The notes beneath the pieces are model-generated. The model made no database searches. It had not been told where the DNA came from and saw only the letters and a program-made list of their open reading frames with translations. Below, one piece after another: positions 14,028-20,901 of a stretch of DNA of 29,043 nt (position 1 is the first letter of the stretch; each line of letters begins with the position of its first letter). The stretch lies in the NCBI GenBank assembly GCA_003241645.1, contig QFOX01000023.1, positions 1-29,043 on the forward strand. Direction: 5' to 3'. A program made the position numbers and the translations under genes. This DNA comes from Azospirillum brasilense. Its GTDB lineage: Bacteria; Pseudomonadota; Alphaproteobacteria; Rickettsiales; UBA3002.

Positions 14028-15218
14028 TTATTTTTTAACCATTGGTAAAATAAATGAAATATCGCATGCCCATTGGCTAATGGGGGTAATGACGATCTGC
14101 GCGCCGCTGCGCTCCAGCAGCCATTGGGCCAGTTGCACGTTGGCGTGCAGGCGAATGGTTTCGGCGAACATATGCGCGCTGGCATGCTGCAATTGCCGCA
14201 CCAGATGGGCGTGTCGCTCCTCGGGCGTCAGCTGCCCCGGTGCCAGTTCGCTGATGGTCAGGGCCAGCACCGCGTGCGTGCCTGAAGCCTCGTGCTGGCA
14301 GCGCAGGCGCAGCGTGCTCTCCGGCGCGGCGTAGCGAATGGTGCCGAGCATGACCATCCACAAGGCCTGGGCAAGCAGCACGGGGTCGGCCCAGGCGGTG
14401 GCCGCGTCATCCACCCCGGCGCTGGACAGGCGCATGGAGCGGCGCTCCAGCGAGGGTGCCAGCGCGATCAGGCTTTGCTGCAGCAGCGCCGCCAGCGGCA
14501 CGATCTCCAGCCGTGACTGGCGGCTATGCAGCAGCTGCAGCGATTGGGCCATGAGTTTCAGGTTAAAGCCCGACTCGCACACATCGTCGAAATCGTAGCG
14601 CAGGTGGCGATCGGCGCGTTGGCGCTGGATATGTTCATCAAGGTAATGGGCATAGGCGAGCACATGCTGGTATTGCTCGATCATTTCGCGGCTGGCGCTG
14701 GCAAGGGTTGCCTGTTGCTGCTGCAGCGCGCGCGCCATCAGCTGGCGCGACACATCCAGCTCGTATTGCAGGGCGCGGCAGCGGCTTGCCTGCGTTTGCG
14801 CGTGGTGCATCACCTGTGCCATGTGCTGCATCACGGCGTGGGCGCTGGGCCAGTGCAGCGACGTGCTGGTGTCATTCGTCATGCTTATGATGCGCTGCCA
14901 CGGCACCAGCCAATAACGCCGCAGCGCATAGGCCAGCGCCATGGCCCCCAGGTTCACCGCCAGCACCAGCCACAGCAGCCGTTGCTGGCTGAGGCCCGCA
15001 TGCTGCAGGGCGTGGGTCAGGTCGTGGCTTTGGGCCATCAGCCCCATGCCCTGAAGGGCGGCATAGCCCGCAAGGTTGAACAGGGCGAAGACCAGCAGCC
15101 CAAGCAGCGCCGGCGGCCACAGCAATGCGGCCTGCCACGGGCTGGCGGGCGAACGCAGGGTAAGAAAAAGGGATAAATTACGGTAGCTTGGCACTGGGTG
15201 GGAGTATGGCGCAGTCAT
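14028..15218 (-). CDS. Two-TM, degenerate histidine-kinase-like membrane protein
   Basis: 396 residues. Two TM helices (about 30-52 and 80-100) enclose a short extracytoplasmic loop. A Gln/His-rich helical region (about 125-200) follows, then a domain (about 235-396) with the outline of a HATPase: DPVLLAQALWMVMLGTIRYA is placed like the N box and a strand leads into SELAPG where DxGxG would be. The N-box Asn and the DxGxG residues are missing, and I see no clear H-box around the expected phospho-His. If it is a kinase relative it is probably inactive and acts as a scaffold or allosteric sensor. The family assignment is my inference from pattern. A CtrA-type box sits 2 bp before the ATG, and no response regulator is next to it. 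Confidence 0.65.
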   Translation of the reverse strand: MTAPYSHPVPSYRNLSLFLTLRSPASPWQAALLWPPALLGLLVFALFNLAGYAALQGMGLMAQSHDLTHALQHAGLSQQRLLWLVLAVNLGAMALAYALRRYWLVPWQRIISMTNDTSTSLHWPSAHAVMQHMAQVMHHAQTQASRCRALQYELDVSRQLMARALQQQQATLASASREMIEQYQHVLAYAHYLDEHIQRQRADRHLRYDFDDVCESGFNLKLMAQSLQLLHSRQSRLEIVPLAALLQQSLIALAPSLERRSMRLSSAGVDDAATAWADPVLLAQALWMVMLGTIRYAAPESTLRLRCQHEASGTHAVLALTISELAPGQLTPEERHAHLVRQLQHASAHMFAETIRLHANVQLAQWLLERSGAQIVITPISQWACDISFILPMVKK

Positions 15219-15220
15219 CG

Positions 15221-15235
15221 TTAAGAAAGGCTTAA
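15221..15235. promoter_or_regulatory. Perfect CtrA-type box TTAA-N7-TTAA
   Basis: TTAAGAAAGGCTTAA matches the full CtrA consensus known from Caulobacter and relatives. It lies immediately upstream of the kinase-like gene (start 15218, minus strand) and 137 bp upstream of the lipoprotein gene (15372, plus strand). Here it would block the first gene if it overlaps its promoter, or act on the divergent one. Confidence 0.55.
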
Positions 15236-15371
15236 TTTTAACTAATTGCCGTTAAACTATCGGGCAGGCATGCCACAGGATAAGCTTGGGGAGAAAGAAT
15301 ATAAGGCGCTATAAAACCTAGGGATTGTTTTTGCTGCATCGCACGGTGAGCTATGCTATAGCACGGCCACG

Positions 15372-15596
15372 ATGAAACAATTGCGTTACAGTTTCGCGTT
15401 GCCCCTTACCATGCTGCTGCTGTTAGCCGGCTGTGGCGGGGGACCAGAATCCCAGAATGTCTGGGACAGTTACGACACGCGCCACCCGGTGGGCGACGAA
15501 GTGCCGAACTACAATGCCTACCCCATCGATAACGATAGCTACTACGCCGCGCCCGATTGCAGCATCATGGATGCGCCCAGTTGTGGTGGTGATTAG
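15372..15596 (+). CDS. Small putative lipoprotein
   Basis: 74 residues. A basic N-terminus and hydrophobic stretch end in the lipobox LLAGC, so Cys21 should be lipidated and the protein anchored in a membrane facing the periplasm. The mature part of about 54 residues is acidic, rich in Asp, Tyr and Pro, with two further Cys near the end that might form a disulfide (APDCSIMDAPSCGG). I do not recognise the family; Asp after the lipid Cys is absent (Cys is followed by Gly), which favours outer-membrane sorting. It is divergent from the kinase-like gene and followed by a family A repeat. Confidence 0.75.
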   Translation: MKQLRYSFALPLTMLLLLAGCGGGPESQNVWDSYDTRHPVGDEVPNYNAYPIDNDSYYAAPDCSIMDAPSCGGD

Positions 15597-15606
15597 TTAT
15601 CAAAGG

Positions 15607-15685
15607 GAAGGGGCTGCGTCCCCTTCGTCGCCTACGGCTCCTTACCCCTCCCGCTTCGCGGCTCGCGCCATAAAGCGCTACGCCA
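15607..15685. repeat. Interspersed palindromic repeat family A, copy 2
   Basis: First block 15607-15627 is identical to 11856-11876; second block 15644-15670 has one mismatch to 11893-11919; GCGCTACGC follows in both. It fills the gap between the convergent lipoprotein and slt genes, where its hairpins could also help termination. Confidence 0.85.
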
Positions 15686-15691
15686 TGCGCA

Positions 15692-17509
15692 TTAGCGCTT
15701 GAGGTCTTCGGCGAGCTTCACGGAATCCGACTGCTTCAGCAGCTGGCGGTACACCTGCAGATTCTCCAGCACGCGCTGCACGTAATTGCGGGTTTCACCG
15801 AAGGGAATATTCTCGATCCAGTTGATCGCACCCTCGACGTTCGCCGGGGGTGGGCCGAAATCCGCCGTCCAGTTGTTCACGTTGCGCGGGCCTGCATTAT
15901 ACGAAGCGATCGCGAGGATGTACGAGCCGTCGCGCGCGTTCACCAGCCGGCCGAGATAGGCCGAGCCCAGCGTCACGTTCGTGGTGGGGTCCCAGATGTC
16001 GTTCGGGCCATAGGCCATGCCCAGCTTGCGCGCGGTCTCGCTGGCGGTGCCGGGCAGCAGCTGCATGAGGCCGCGAGCATTCGCGCCGCTTTGCGCGCGG
16101 CTGTCGAACTCGCTCTCCTGCCGGGTAATGGCATGCGACAGCGCCGGTTCGATGGAAAGGTTCGCCGGTGTCGGCATGGTGGGCCAGCCCACCTGCGTCA
16201 GCACGATGCCTTTGCGCAGCGCCTGCTTGGCCACCACCACGCCGCCATGCTTGGCGTTGATGCGGTTGGCCATGTCGGCCAGCAGGGCGAATTCTTCCGC
16301 GTCGTCGGCCTGTTCGGCCATGTGGATCAGGAACAGGTCGGCCATGTCGTTATCGCCCAGTTCGGCGAGCATGCGCACCACGCGGGGTAGTTCCTGGCGG
16401 GCGAAGTCCTGTCGCGCGCTATCGGAAATGCTGGGCGCGCTGGGCAGGTTCAGCGGTGCGTTGGGGCTCAGCTCGGCATGCGCCAGCTGGCCATAGAACA
16501 CGGTGGGGTATTCCGCGGCCTTGCGTAACCAGTCGCGCGCGATATCGGTATTGCCATTCTTCTGCGCGGCCTTGGCGGCCCAATACGCACCGCGCGATTT
16601 GCTGACCGGCGTGCTGACGCTGTTGTACAGCGCGTAGAAATCCTCATAGGCCTGCTGCGGCTGCTTGCGGTAGCTCAGGGTGATCCAGCCTTTCAGCCAT
16701 AAGGCCTCGGCAAGGAATTCGGGCTTCAGCGCGCCGTGGCGGCGAATGATCTCCAGCGCCTGCCCATATTGCGCGGCCTGCAATGACTCGCGCACGGCGA
16801 TGGCGCGCAGCGGCCACCACTCGTCGGCGTAGGGTGGGTTCTGCGGGCCCTGCGCGAACAGTTCGCGCATTTCCATGTTCAGCCCGTTGCGGTTGCGGTA
16901 GCGGATGCGGTCCAGCACCACGCCGGGGCTGTTCTTGGCCGCGGCCGAAAGCTGCGAGAGTTTGCTGTTCGCATCGCCCGTGCCTGCCTGCAGCGCCATG
17001 CGCGCCTGCGCCACGCGTTGCTGTTCGCCGTTCAGCAGGTACAGCATGCGCTGCGCGCCGCCGGTCTTTTTCTCGAACAGCAGGCGATCGACGCGCGCTT
17101 CATGCTCGCGGTTGCCCAGCAGGTGGCCGTATTGCGCAAGGATCTGCTTTTCCTCGAAGGGGCTGAAATCGCCCTGCAGCCATGCTTGTTTCACATCCGC
17201 ATCGGTGCCAACGCCCGCATTGCGGCACGCCACCATGCCGCGCCCGGAAATGGGCGGGTAGGCTGAGCAGAAGCTGCGCACCACGCCGCCGCTTTGCTGC
17301 TCGCGCAGCGCGGCTTCTTCGGTACGCAGGCGAATGACCTTCATTTGCGGCCAGTCGCCATGGCGGTTGAGGAAGTTCAACCCCGCATCGAAGCTGATGG
17401 CGGCGGTGTTGGGGTCACGCAGCCAGCTCCATTGCTGGTAGGTGCTGGCCGGGTCGGCCGCATGCGCGGTGGAGGAGAAGAGCAGGGCAGCGGCGAGGAT
17501 ACGTTTCAT
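15692..17509 (-). CDS. slt: Soluble lytic murein transglycosylase (Slt70-like)
   Basis: 605 residues. The signal peptide (MKRILAAALLFSSTAHA, cleavage about 17/18) exports it to the periplasm. A long alpha-helical superhelical U/L region (about 20-440) precedes the C-terminal SLT domain, where ITRQESEFDSRAQSGANARG holds the catalytic Glu465 and LMQLLPGTA follows; AIASYNAGPRNVNNW closes the active site. It cleaves the MurNAc-GlcNAc bond with 1,6-anhydro ring formation in peptidoglycan turnover. Length is close to E. coli Slt70. It is probably transcribed alone, since the hppA terminator lies upstream of it. Confidence 0.95.
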   Translation of the reverse strand: MKRILAAALLFSSTAHAADPASTYQQWSWLRDPNTAAISFDAGLNFLNRHGDWPQMKVIRLRTEEAALREQQSGGVVRSFCSAYPPISGRGMVACRNAGVGTDADVKQAWLQGDFSPFEEKQILAQYGHLLGNREHEARVDRLLFEKKTGGAQRMLYLLNGEQQRVAQARMALQAGTGDANSKLSQLSAAAKNSPGVVLDRIRYRNRNGLNMEMRELFAQGPQNPPYADEWWPLRAIAVRESLQAAQYGQALEIIRRHGALKPEFLAEALWLKGWITLSYRKQPQQAYEDFYALYNSVSTPVSKSRGAYWAAKAAQKNGNTDIARDWLRKAAEYPTVFYGQLAHAELSPNAPLNLPSAPSISDSARQDFARQELPRVVRMLAELGDNDMADLFLIHMAEQADDAEEFALLADMANRINAKHGGVVVAKQALRKGIVLTQVGWPTMPTPANLSIEPALSHAITRQESEFDSRAQSGANARGLMQLLPGTASETARKLGMAYGPNDIWDPTTNVTLGSAYLGRLVNARDGSYILAIASYNAGPRNVNNWTADFGPPPANVEGAINWIENIPFGETRNYVQRVLENLQVYRQLLKQSDSVKLAEDLKR

Positions 17510-17551
17510 AGGCTAGCGGTAATCAATCGCGCGCGTGGCCGCAACGGAAAC

Positions 17552-17582
17552 AAAAAGGGCGCTGGAATTTCCAGCGCCCTTT
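17552..17582 (-). terminator. Strong Rho-independent terminator, ancestral end of hppA transcript
   Basis: On the minus strand GGGCGCTGG-AAATT-CCAGCGCCC is a perfect 9-bp stem followed by TTTTTG. It lies 23 bp after the stranded old hppA stop codon (17606-17608) but about 100 bp after the present one. Confidence 0.9.
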
Positions 17583-17605
17583 CCGTGGTAGCTGTGGCTT
17601 TGACC

Positions 17606-17638
17606 TTACGCGCCGTGGGCGAGCAGGGCCAGAAGGAG
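17606..17638 (-). pseudogene. Stranded former 3' end of hppA
   Basis: Read on the minus strand, these 33 bases encode Leu-Leu-Leu-Ala-Leu-Leu-Ala-His-Gly-Ala-stop. The present hppA ends with Leu-Leu-Leu-Ala-Leu-Leu-Ala-His-stop (17681-17707). Eight residues agree while seven of the eight codons differ. The GC-rich codons here match the rest of hppA and the terminator follows at the usual distance, so this looks like the original end. Confidence 0.7.
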
Positions 17639-17707
17639 CCTTCAGCCGCGCGAGTTGCGGCCGTAGGCTGTCGGCTCGCATCAATGTGCGAGCAAAGCGA
17701 GCAATAA
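17639..17707. repeat. 69-bp palindromic insertion carrying a replacement hppA 3' end
   Basis: On the minus strand the segment begins with the new codons for LLLALLAH and a TGA. It includes the perfect inverted repeat GCTCGCA-CATTGA-TGCGAGC across the stop codon and a second one, GCCGC-AACTCGC-GCGGC. Its borders are set by the duplicated peptide and could be a few bases off. Confidence 0.6.
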
Positions 17708-19765
17708 AATCGCCGCGATGTTGGCGATCTTGATGAGCGGGTTCACCGCGGGGCCCGCCGTATCCTTGTAGGGATCGCCCACGGTATCGCCGGTGACGGC
17801 GGCCTTGTGCGCCTCCGACCCTTTGCCGCCATGGTGGCCTTCCTCGATGTATTTCTTTGCGTTATCCCATGCGCCGCCGCCCGAGGTCATCGAGATGGCG
17901 ACGAACAGCCCGGTCACGATGATGCCGATCAGCATGGCACCCAGTGCCGAGAAGGCCGCTTCCTGACCCGCAATGGCGTTGATGATGAAATACAGCGCCA
18001 CCGGCACCACGATGGGCAGCAGCGACGGGATCACCATCTCGCGAATGGCGGCTTTCGTCAGCATATCCACGGCTTTGGAGTAATCCGGCTTCGCCTTACG
18101 CTCCATGATGCCTTTGATCTCGCGGAACTGGCGACGCACTTCCACCACCACCGCACCCGCTGCGCGGCCCACGGCCATCATGGCCATGCCCGCGAAGAAG
18201 TACGGCAGCAACCCGCCCACGAACAGGCCCACCAGCACATAGGGGCTGGAGAGGTCGAACGTCACGTCGAGGTTGGGGAAGTAGTATTTCAGGTCTTGCG
18301 TGTAGGCGGTGAACAGCACCAGCGACGCCAGCGCCGCCGAGCCAATGGCATAGCCCTTGGTCACGGCTTTGGTGGTGTTGCCCACGGCGTCCAGCGCGTC
18401 GGTCGTCACGCGCACATCAGCGGGAAGGCCCGACATTTCGGCAATGCCACCGGCATTGTCGGTCACGGGGCCGTACGCATCCAGCGCCACGACCATGCCC
18501 GCCAGCGCCAGCATGGTGGTGGCCGCAATGCCCACCCCGAACAGGCCGCACAGCAGGTAGCTGCCGAGGATGCCCGCACAGATCGCCAGGATCGGCAGGC
18601 CGCAGGCTTCCATCGACACGGCCAGACCCTGGATCACGTTCGTGCCATGGCCGGTGGTGGAGGCTTGCGCCACCGACTTCACTGGGCGGTAGGCAGTGCT
18701 GGTGTAATACTCAGTGATCCACACCAGCGCACCGGTCACACCGAGGCCGATCAGGGCGCAGTAGAACACCTCCATGCCGGTAAAGCGCAGGCCAGCGGCT
18801 TTGAAGGTCGCATCGAAGCCGACCACCGAATCGATCAGGTGGTAGACCAGCCCGGCCGAAATGGCCGCGCTGAGGATGAAGCCTTTATACAGCGCGCCCA
18901 TGATGTTGTTGCTTTTGCCCAACCGCACGAAATACGTGCCGATGATGGAGGCAACAATGCACACCGCACCAATCGCCAGCGGCAGCATCATGAACAACTC
19001 CTGCGCGGCTTTGGTGAAATAAATAGCGGCAAGCAGCATGGTCGCTACGATGGTCACCACGTAGGTCTCGAACAAATCGGCGGCCATGCCGGCGCAGTCG
19101 CCCACGTTGTCGCCCACGTTATCGGCGATCACGGCAGGGTTGCGCGCATCATCCTCGGGGATGCCGGCTTCCACCTTGCCCACAAGGTCGGCGCCCACGT
19201 CGGCCCCTTTGGTGAAGATGCCGCCGCCAAGGCGCGCGAAGATAGAGATGAGCGAGGCACCGAAGCTCAGCGCCACCAGCGATTCAAGGATCGGGCGAAG
19301 CGCCACACCGGCGCTCTTCAGGAAGAAGTAATAGCCCGCCGTGCCCAACAGCCCAAGGCCCACTACGAACATGCCGGTCACGGCACCCGAACGGAAGGCG
19401 AGGGTGAGGGCTTTCTGCAGGCCGCCACGTGCGGCCTCGGCGGTGCGTACGTTCGCGCGCACCGAAATGTTCATGCCGATATAGCCCGCAAGGCCGGAGC
19501 AAATAGCGCCGATGGCAAAGCCAATGGCCACGTACTGGCCAAGCTTCCACCAGAGCAGCGCAAAGATCACCGCACCCACCAGCCCGATGGTGGTGTATTG
19601 CCGGTTCAGGTAGGCGCTGGCGCCCTGCTGGATGGCGGTGGCGATCTCCACCATGGTTTCATTGCCGCGCGGCGCGGCGAGAATGGATTTGATGGTGAGT
19701 AATCCATACGCCACGGCGAGCAGGCCGCAGGCGATGATGATGGTTTGCAGATCAGCGATTTCCAT
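17681..19765 (-). CDS. hppA: Membrane-bound proton-translocating pyrophosphatase, K+-independent type
   Basis: 694 residues with about 16 TM helices. It hydrolyses PPi and pumps protons out across the inner membrane. The catalytic loop is complete (DVGADLVGKVEAGIPEDDARNPAVIADNVGDNVGDCAG), as are TDNAGGIAEM and the C-terminal GDTVGDPYKDTAGPAVNPLIK. GNTTKAVTKG carries Lys and Thr at the two positions that mark K+-independent enzymes (Ala and Gly/Ala mark K+-dependent ones). The ATG at 19765 has GAAGGAG nine bases upstream. The last eight residues appear to be supplied by an inserted palindromic element. The soluble pyrophosphatase gene ppa lies upstream in the same direction. Confidence 0.97.
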   Translation of the reverse strand: MEIADLQTIIIACGLLAVAYGLLTIKSILAAPRGNETMVEIATAIQQGASAYLNRQYTTIGLVGAVIFALLWWKLGQYVAIGFAIGAICSGLAGYIGMNISVRANVRTAEAARGGLQKALTLAFRSGAVTGMFVVGLGLLGTAGYYFFLKSAGVALRPILESLVALSFGASLISIFARLGGGIFTKGADVGADLVGKVEAGIPEDDARNPAVIADNVGDNVGDCAGMAADLFETYVVTIVATMLLAAIYFTKAAQELFMMLPLAIGAVCIVASIIGTYFVRLGKSNNIMGALYKGFILSAAISAGLVYHLIDSVVGFDATFKAAGLRFTGMEVFYCALIGLGVTGALVWITEYYTSTAYRPVKSVAQASTTGHGTNVIQGLAVSMEACGLPILAICAGILGSYLLCGLFGVGIAATTMLALAGMVVALDAYGPVTDNAGGIAEMSGLPADVRVTTDALDAVGNTTKAVTKGYAIGSAALASLVLFTAYTQDLKYYFPNLDVTFDLSSPYVLVGLFVGGLLPYFFAGMAMMAVGRAAGAVVVEVRRQFREIKGIMERKAKPDYSKAVDMLTKAAIREMVIPSLLPIVVPVALYFIINAIAGQEAAFSALGAMLIGIIVTGLFVAISMTSGGGAWDNAKKYIEEGHHGGKGSEAHKAAVTGDTVGDPYKDTAGPAVNPLIKIANIAAILLLALLAH

Positions 19766-19905
19766 GAGTCATGGCTCCTTCAGTAAACGAAATGGCACAG
19801 ACAGGCGAGGACCCGGCGCATGGCCGGGATTGCATCGTTTAGAGGAATAATCGCGGGCCAATGCAAGCAAATTGCATGCTGCACTGCGGCAAAATGCCTT
19901 GAATA

Positions 19906-20172
19906 TCAAAGGGGTGTGTTGTTGGTGCTCTGCCGTTTCCGTGCGCGCCAGATGGCGTAAGATGCCGCCCAGCACGCCACGGCCATGGGCCCGTACACGA
20001 AGCTGCTGTCGTGATGGACAACGCCTTCTCCGGCCAGCATGCAACCCCCATCTGCGTTGAAACAGTCGCGCAGCACCCAATAGAACGCGTAATAGCACCA
20101 CGCAAACAGTACGCCTACGAGGGCGAGGATCATGGCTGCGGCTTTCATTAGCATGCGTGCAAAGCCGCGCAT
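19906..20172 (-). CDS. Small uncharacterised membrane protein
   Basis: 88 residues with two predicted TM helices (about 8-30 and 58-76), a short loop with two Cys (DCFNADGGCM) between them and a basic C-terminus (WRARKRQ). The ATG lies only two bases after the ppa stop, without a Shine-Dalgarno sequence, so it would be translated by coupling to ppa. I do not recognise the family. That it sits between ppa and hppA in the same direction may be meaningful or accidental. Coding is supported by the hydrophobic pattern and placement, not by homology. Confidence 0.55.
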   Translation of the reverse strand: MRGFARMLMKAAAMILALVGVLFAWCYYAFYWVLRDCFNADGGCMLAGEGVVHHDSSFVYGPMAVACWAASYAIWRARKRQSTNNTPL

Positions 20173-20174
20173 GG

Positions 20175-20702
20175 TTATTTTGCCGCGCGGGCGATGCCTT
20201 CACGGATGAGGCGCTCGGCTTCGGCCTTGCCGGCCCAGCCGGTCACCTTCACCCATTTGCCTTTTTCGAGGTCTTTATAGTGCTCGAAGAAATGCTGGAT
20301 CTGCTCGATGAGAATGGCGGGCAGGTCGGTGTATTCCTCCACATCGTCCCAGAACGGATGCAGCCGTTTGGCGGGCACGGCGAGGATCTTCTCGTCCTTG
20401 CCGCCATCATCTTCCATCAGCAGCACGCCAATGGGGCGCGAGGGCACCACGCAGCCCGGCATCAGCGGGCGGCGGCCCACCACCAGCACGTCGGTCGGGT
20501 CGCCATCTTCGCTCAGCGTGTGCGGAATAAAGCCGTAATTGCAGGGGTAGGTCATGGCGGTGTGCAGGAAGCGATCCACGAAGACCGCGCCGGATTCCTT
20601 GTCGATCTCGTATTTGATGGGTTCCGAACCCATGGGCACTTCGATGATGACGTTCACATCTTCGGGGGCGTTCTTGCCGATGCTGATCTTGCTGATATCC
20701 AT
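20175..20702 (-). CDS. ppa: Soluble inorganic pyrophosphatase (family I)
   Basis: 175 residues, the hexameric bacterial type. It hydrolyses PPi to two phosphates in the cytoplasm, pulling biosynthetic reactions forward. The active-site signature DGDPTDVLV is present, with VIIEVPMGSEPIKYEIDKESG and FVDRFLHTAMTYPCNYGFIP before it and the acidic loop EDDGGKDEKI after it. AAAGGAAG lies before the ATG. It is divergent from argG across about 200 bp that contain a family B palindromic repeat. ArgG produces PPi, but that closeness is probably coincidence. Confidence 0.96.
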   Translation of the reverse strand: MDISKISIGKNAPEDVNVIIEVPMGSEPIKYEIDKESGAVFVDRFLHTAMTYPCNYGFIPHTLSEDGDPTDVLVVGRRPLMPGCVVPSRPIGVLLMEDDGGKDEKILAVPAKRLHPFWDDVEEYTDLPAILIEQIQHFFEHYKDLEKGKWVKVTGWAGKAEAERLIREGIARAAK

Positions 20703-20718
20703 GCATGCTTCCTTTAAT

Positions 20719-20779
20719 TGTCATTCCCGCGCAAGCGGGAATCTCCTTGGAGGGGATCCCTGCATTCGCAGGGATGACA
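20719..20779. repeat. Interspersed palindromic repeat family B, copy 1
   Basis: 61 bp bounded by TGTCA...TGACA inverted ends, with two internal hairpins: TTCCCGC-GCAA-GCGGGAA and ATCCCTGC-ATTC-GCAGGGAT. The same architecture recurs at 24058-24151 and 28656-28731. It lies just upstream of ppa in the ppa-argG divergent region. Confidence 0.85.
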
Positions 20780-20847
20780 AAGAAAACCGTCACGCATATT
20801 TGCTGCGCTGCGTTATGCGCAAATCATGCGCGGGATGCAATCATTTA

Positions 20848-20876
20848 TTGCGTGGATGTGGATGCTGTCGTAAACG
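20848..20876 (+). promoter_or_regulatory. Putative argG promoter
   Basis: TTGCGT (20848-20853) and TAAACG (20871-20876) with 17 bp spacing. The start would be near 20883, followed by AGAGGGA and the ATG at 20902. The -10 is weak. Confidence 0.35.
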
Positions 20877-20901
20877 AGCCGCCAATAGAGGGAATTTTGA
20901 C

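Noticed and set aside
14035..14049. Second CtrA box TTAA-N7-TAAA
   Set aside because: One mismatch, and it overlaps the last codons of the kinase-like gene; too weak to list as a feature.
17807..19702. 631-codon plus-strand ORF opposite hppA
   Set aside because: His/Arg/Gly-rich shadow of a certain gene, caused by GC-rich codon use; no family resemblance and no ribosome site.
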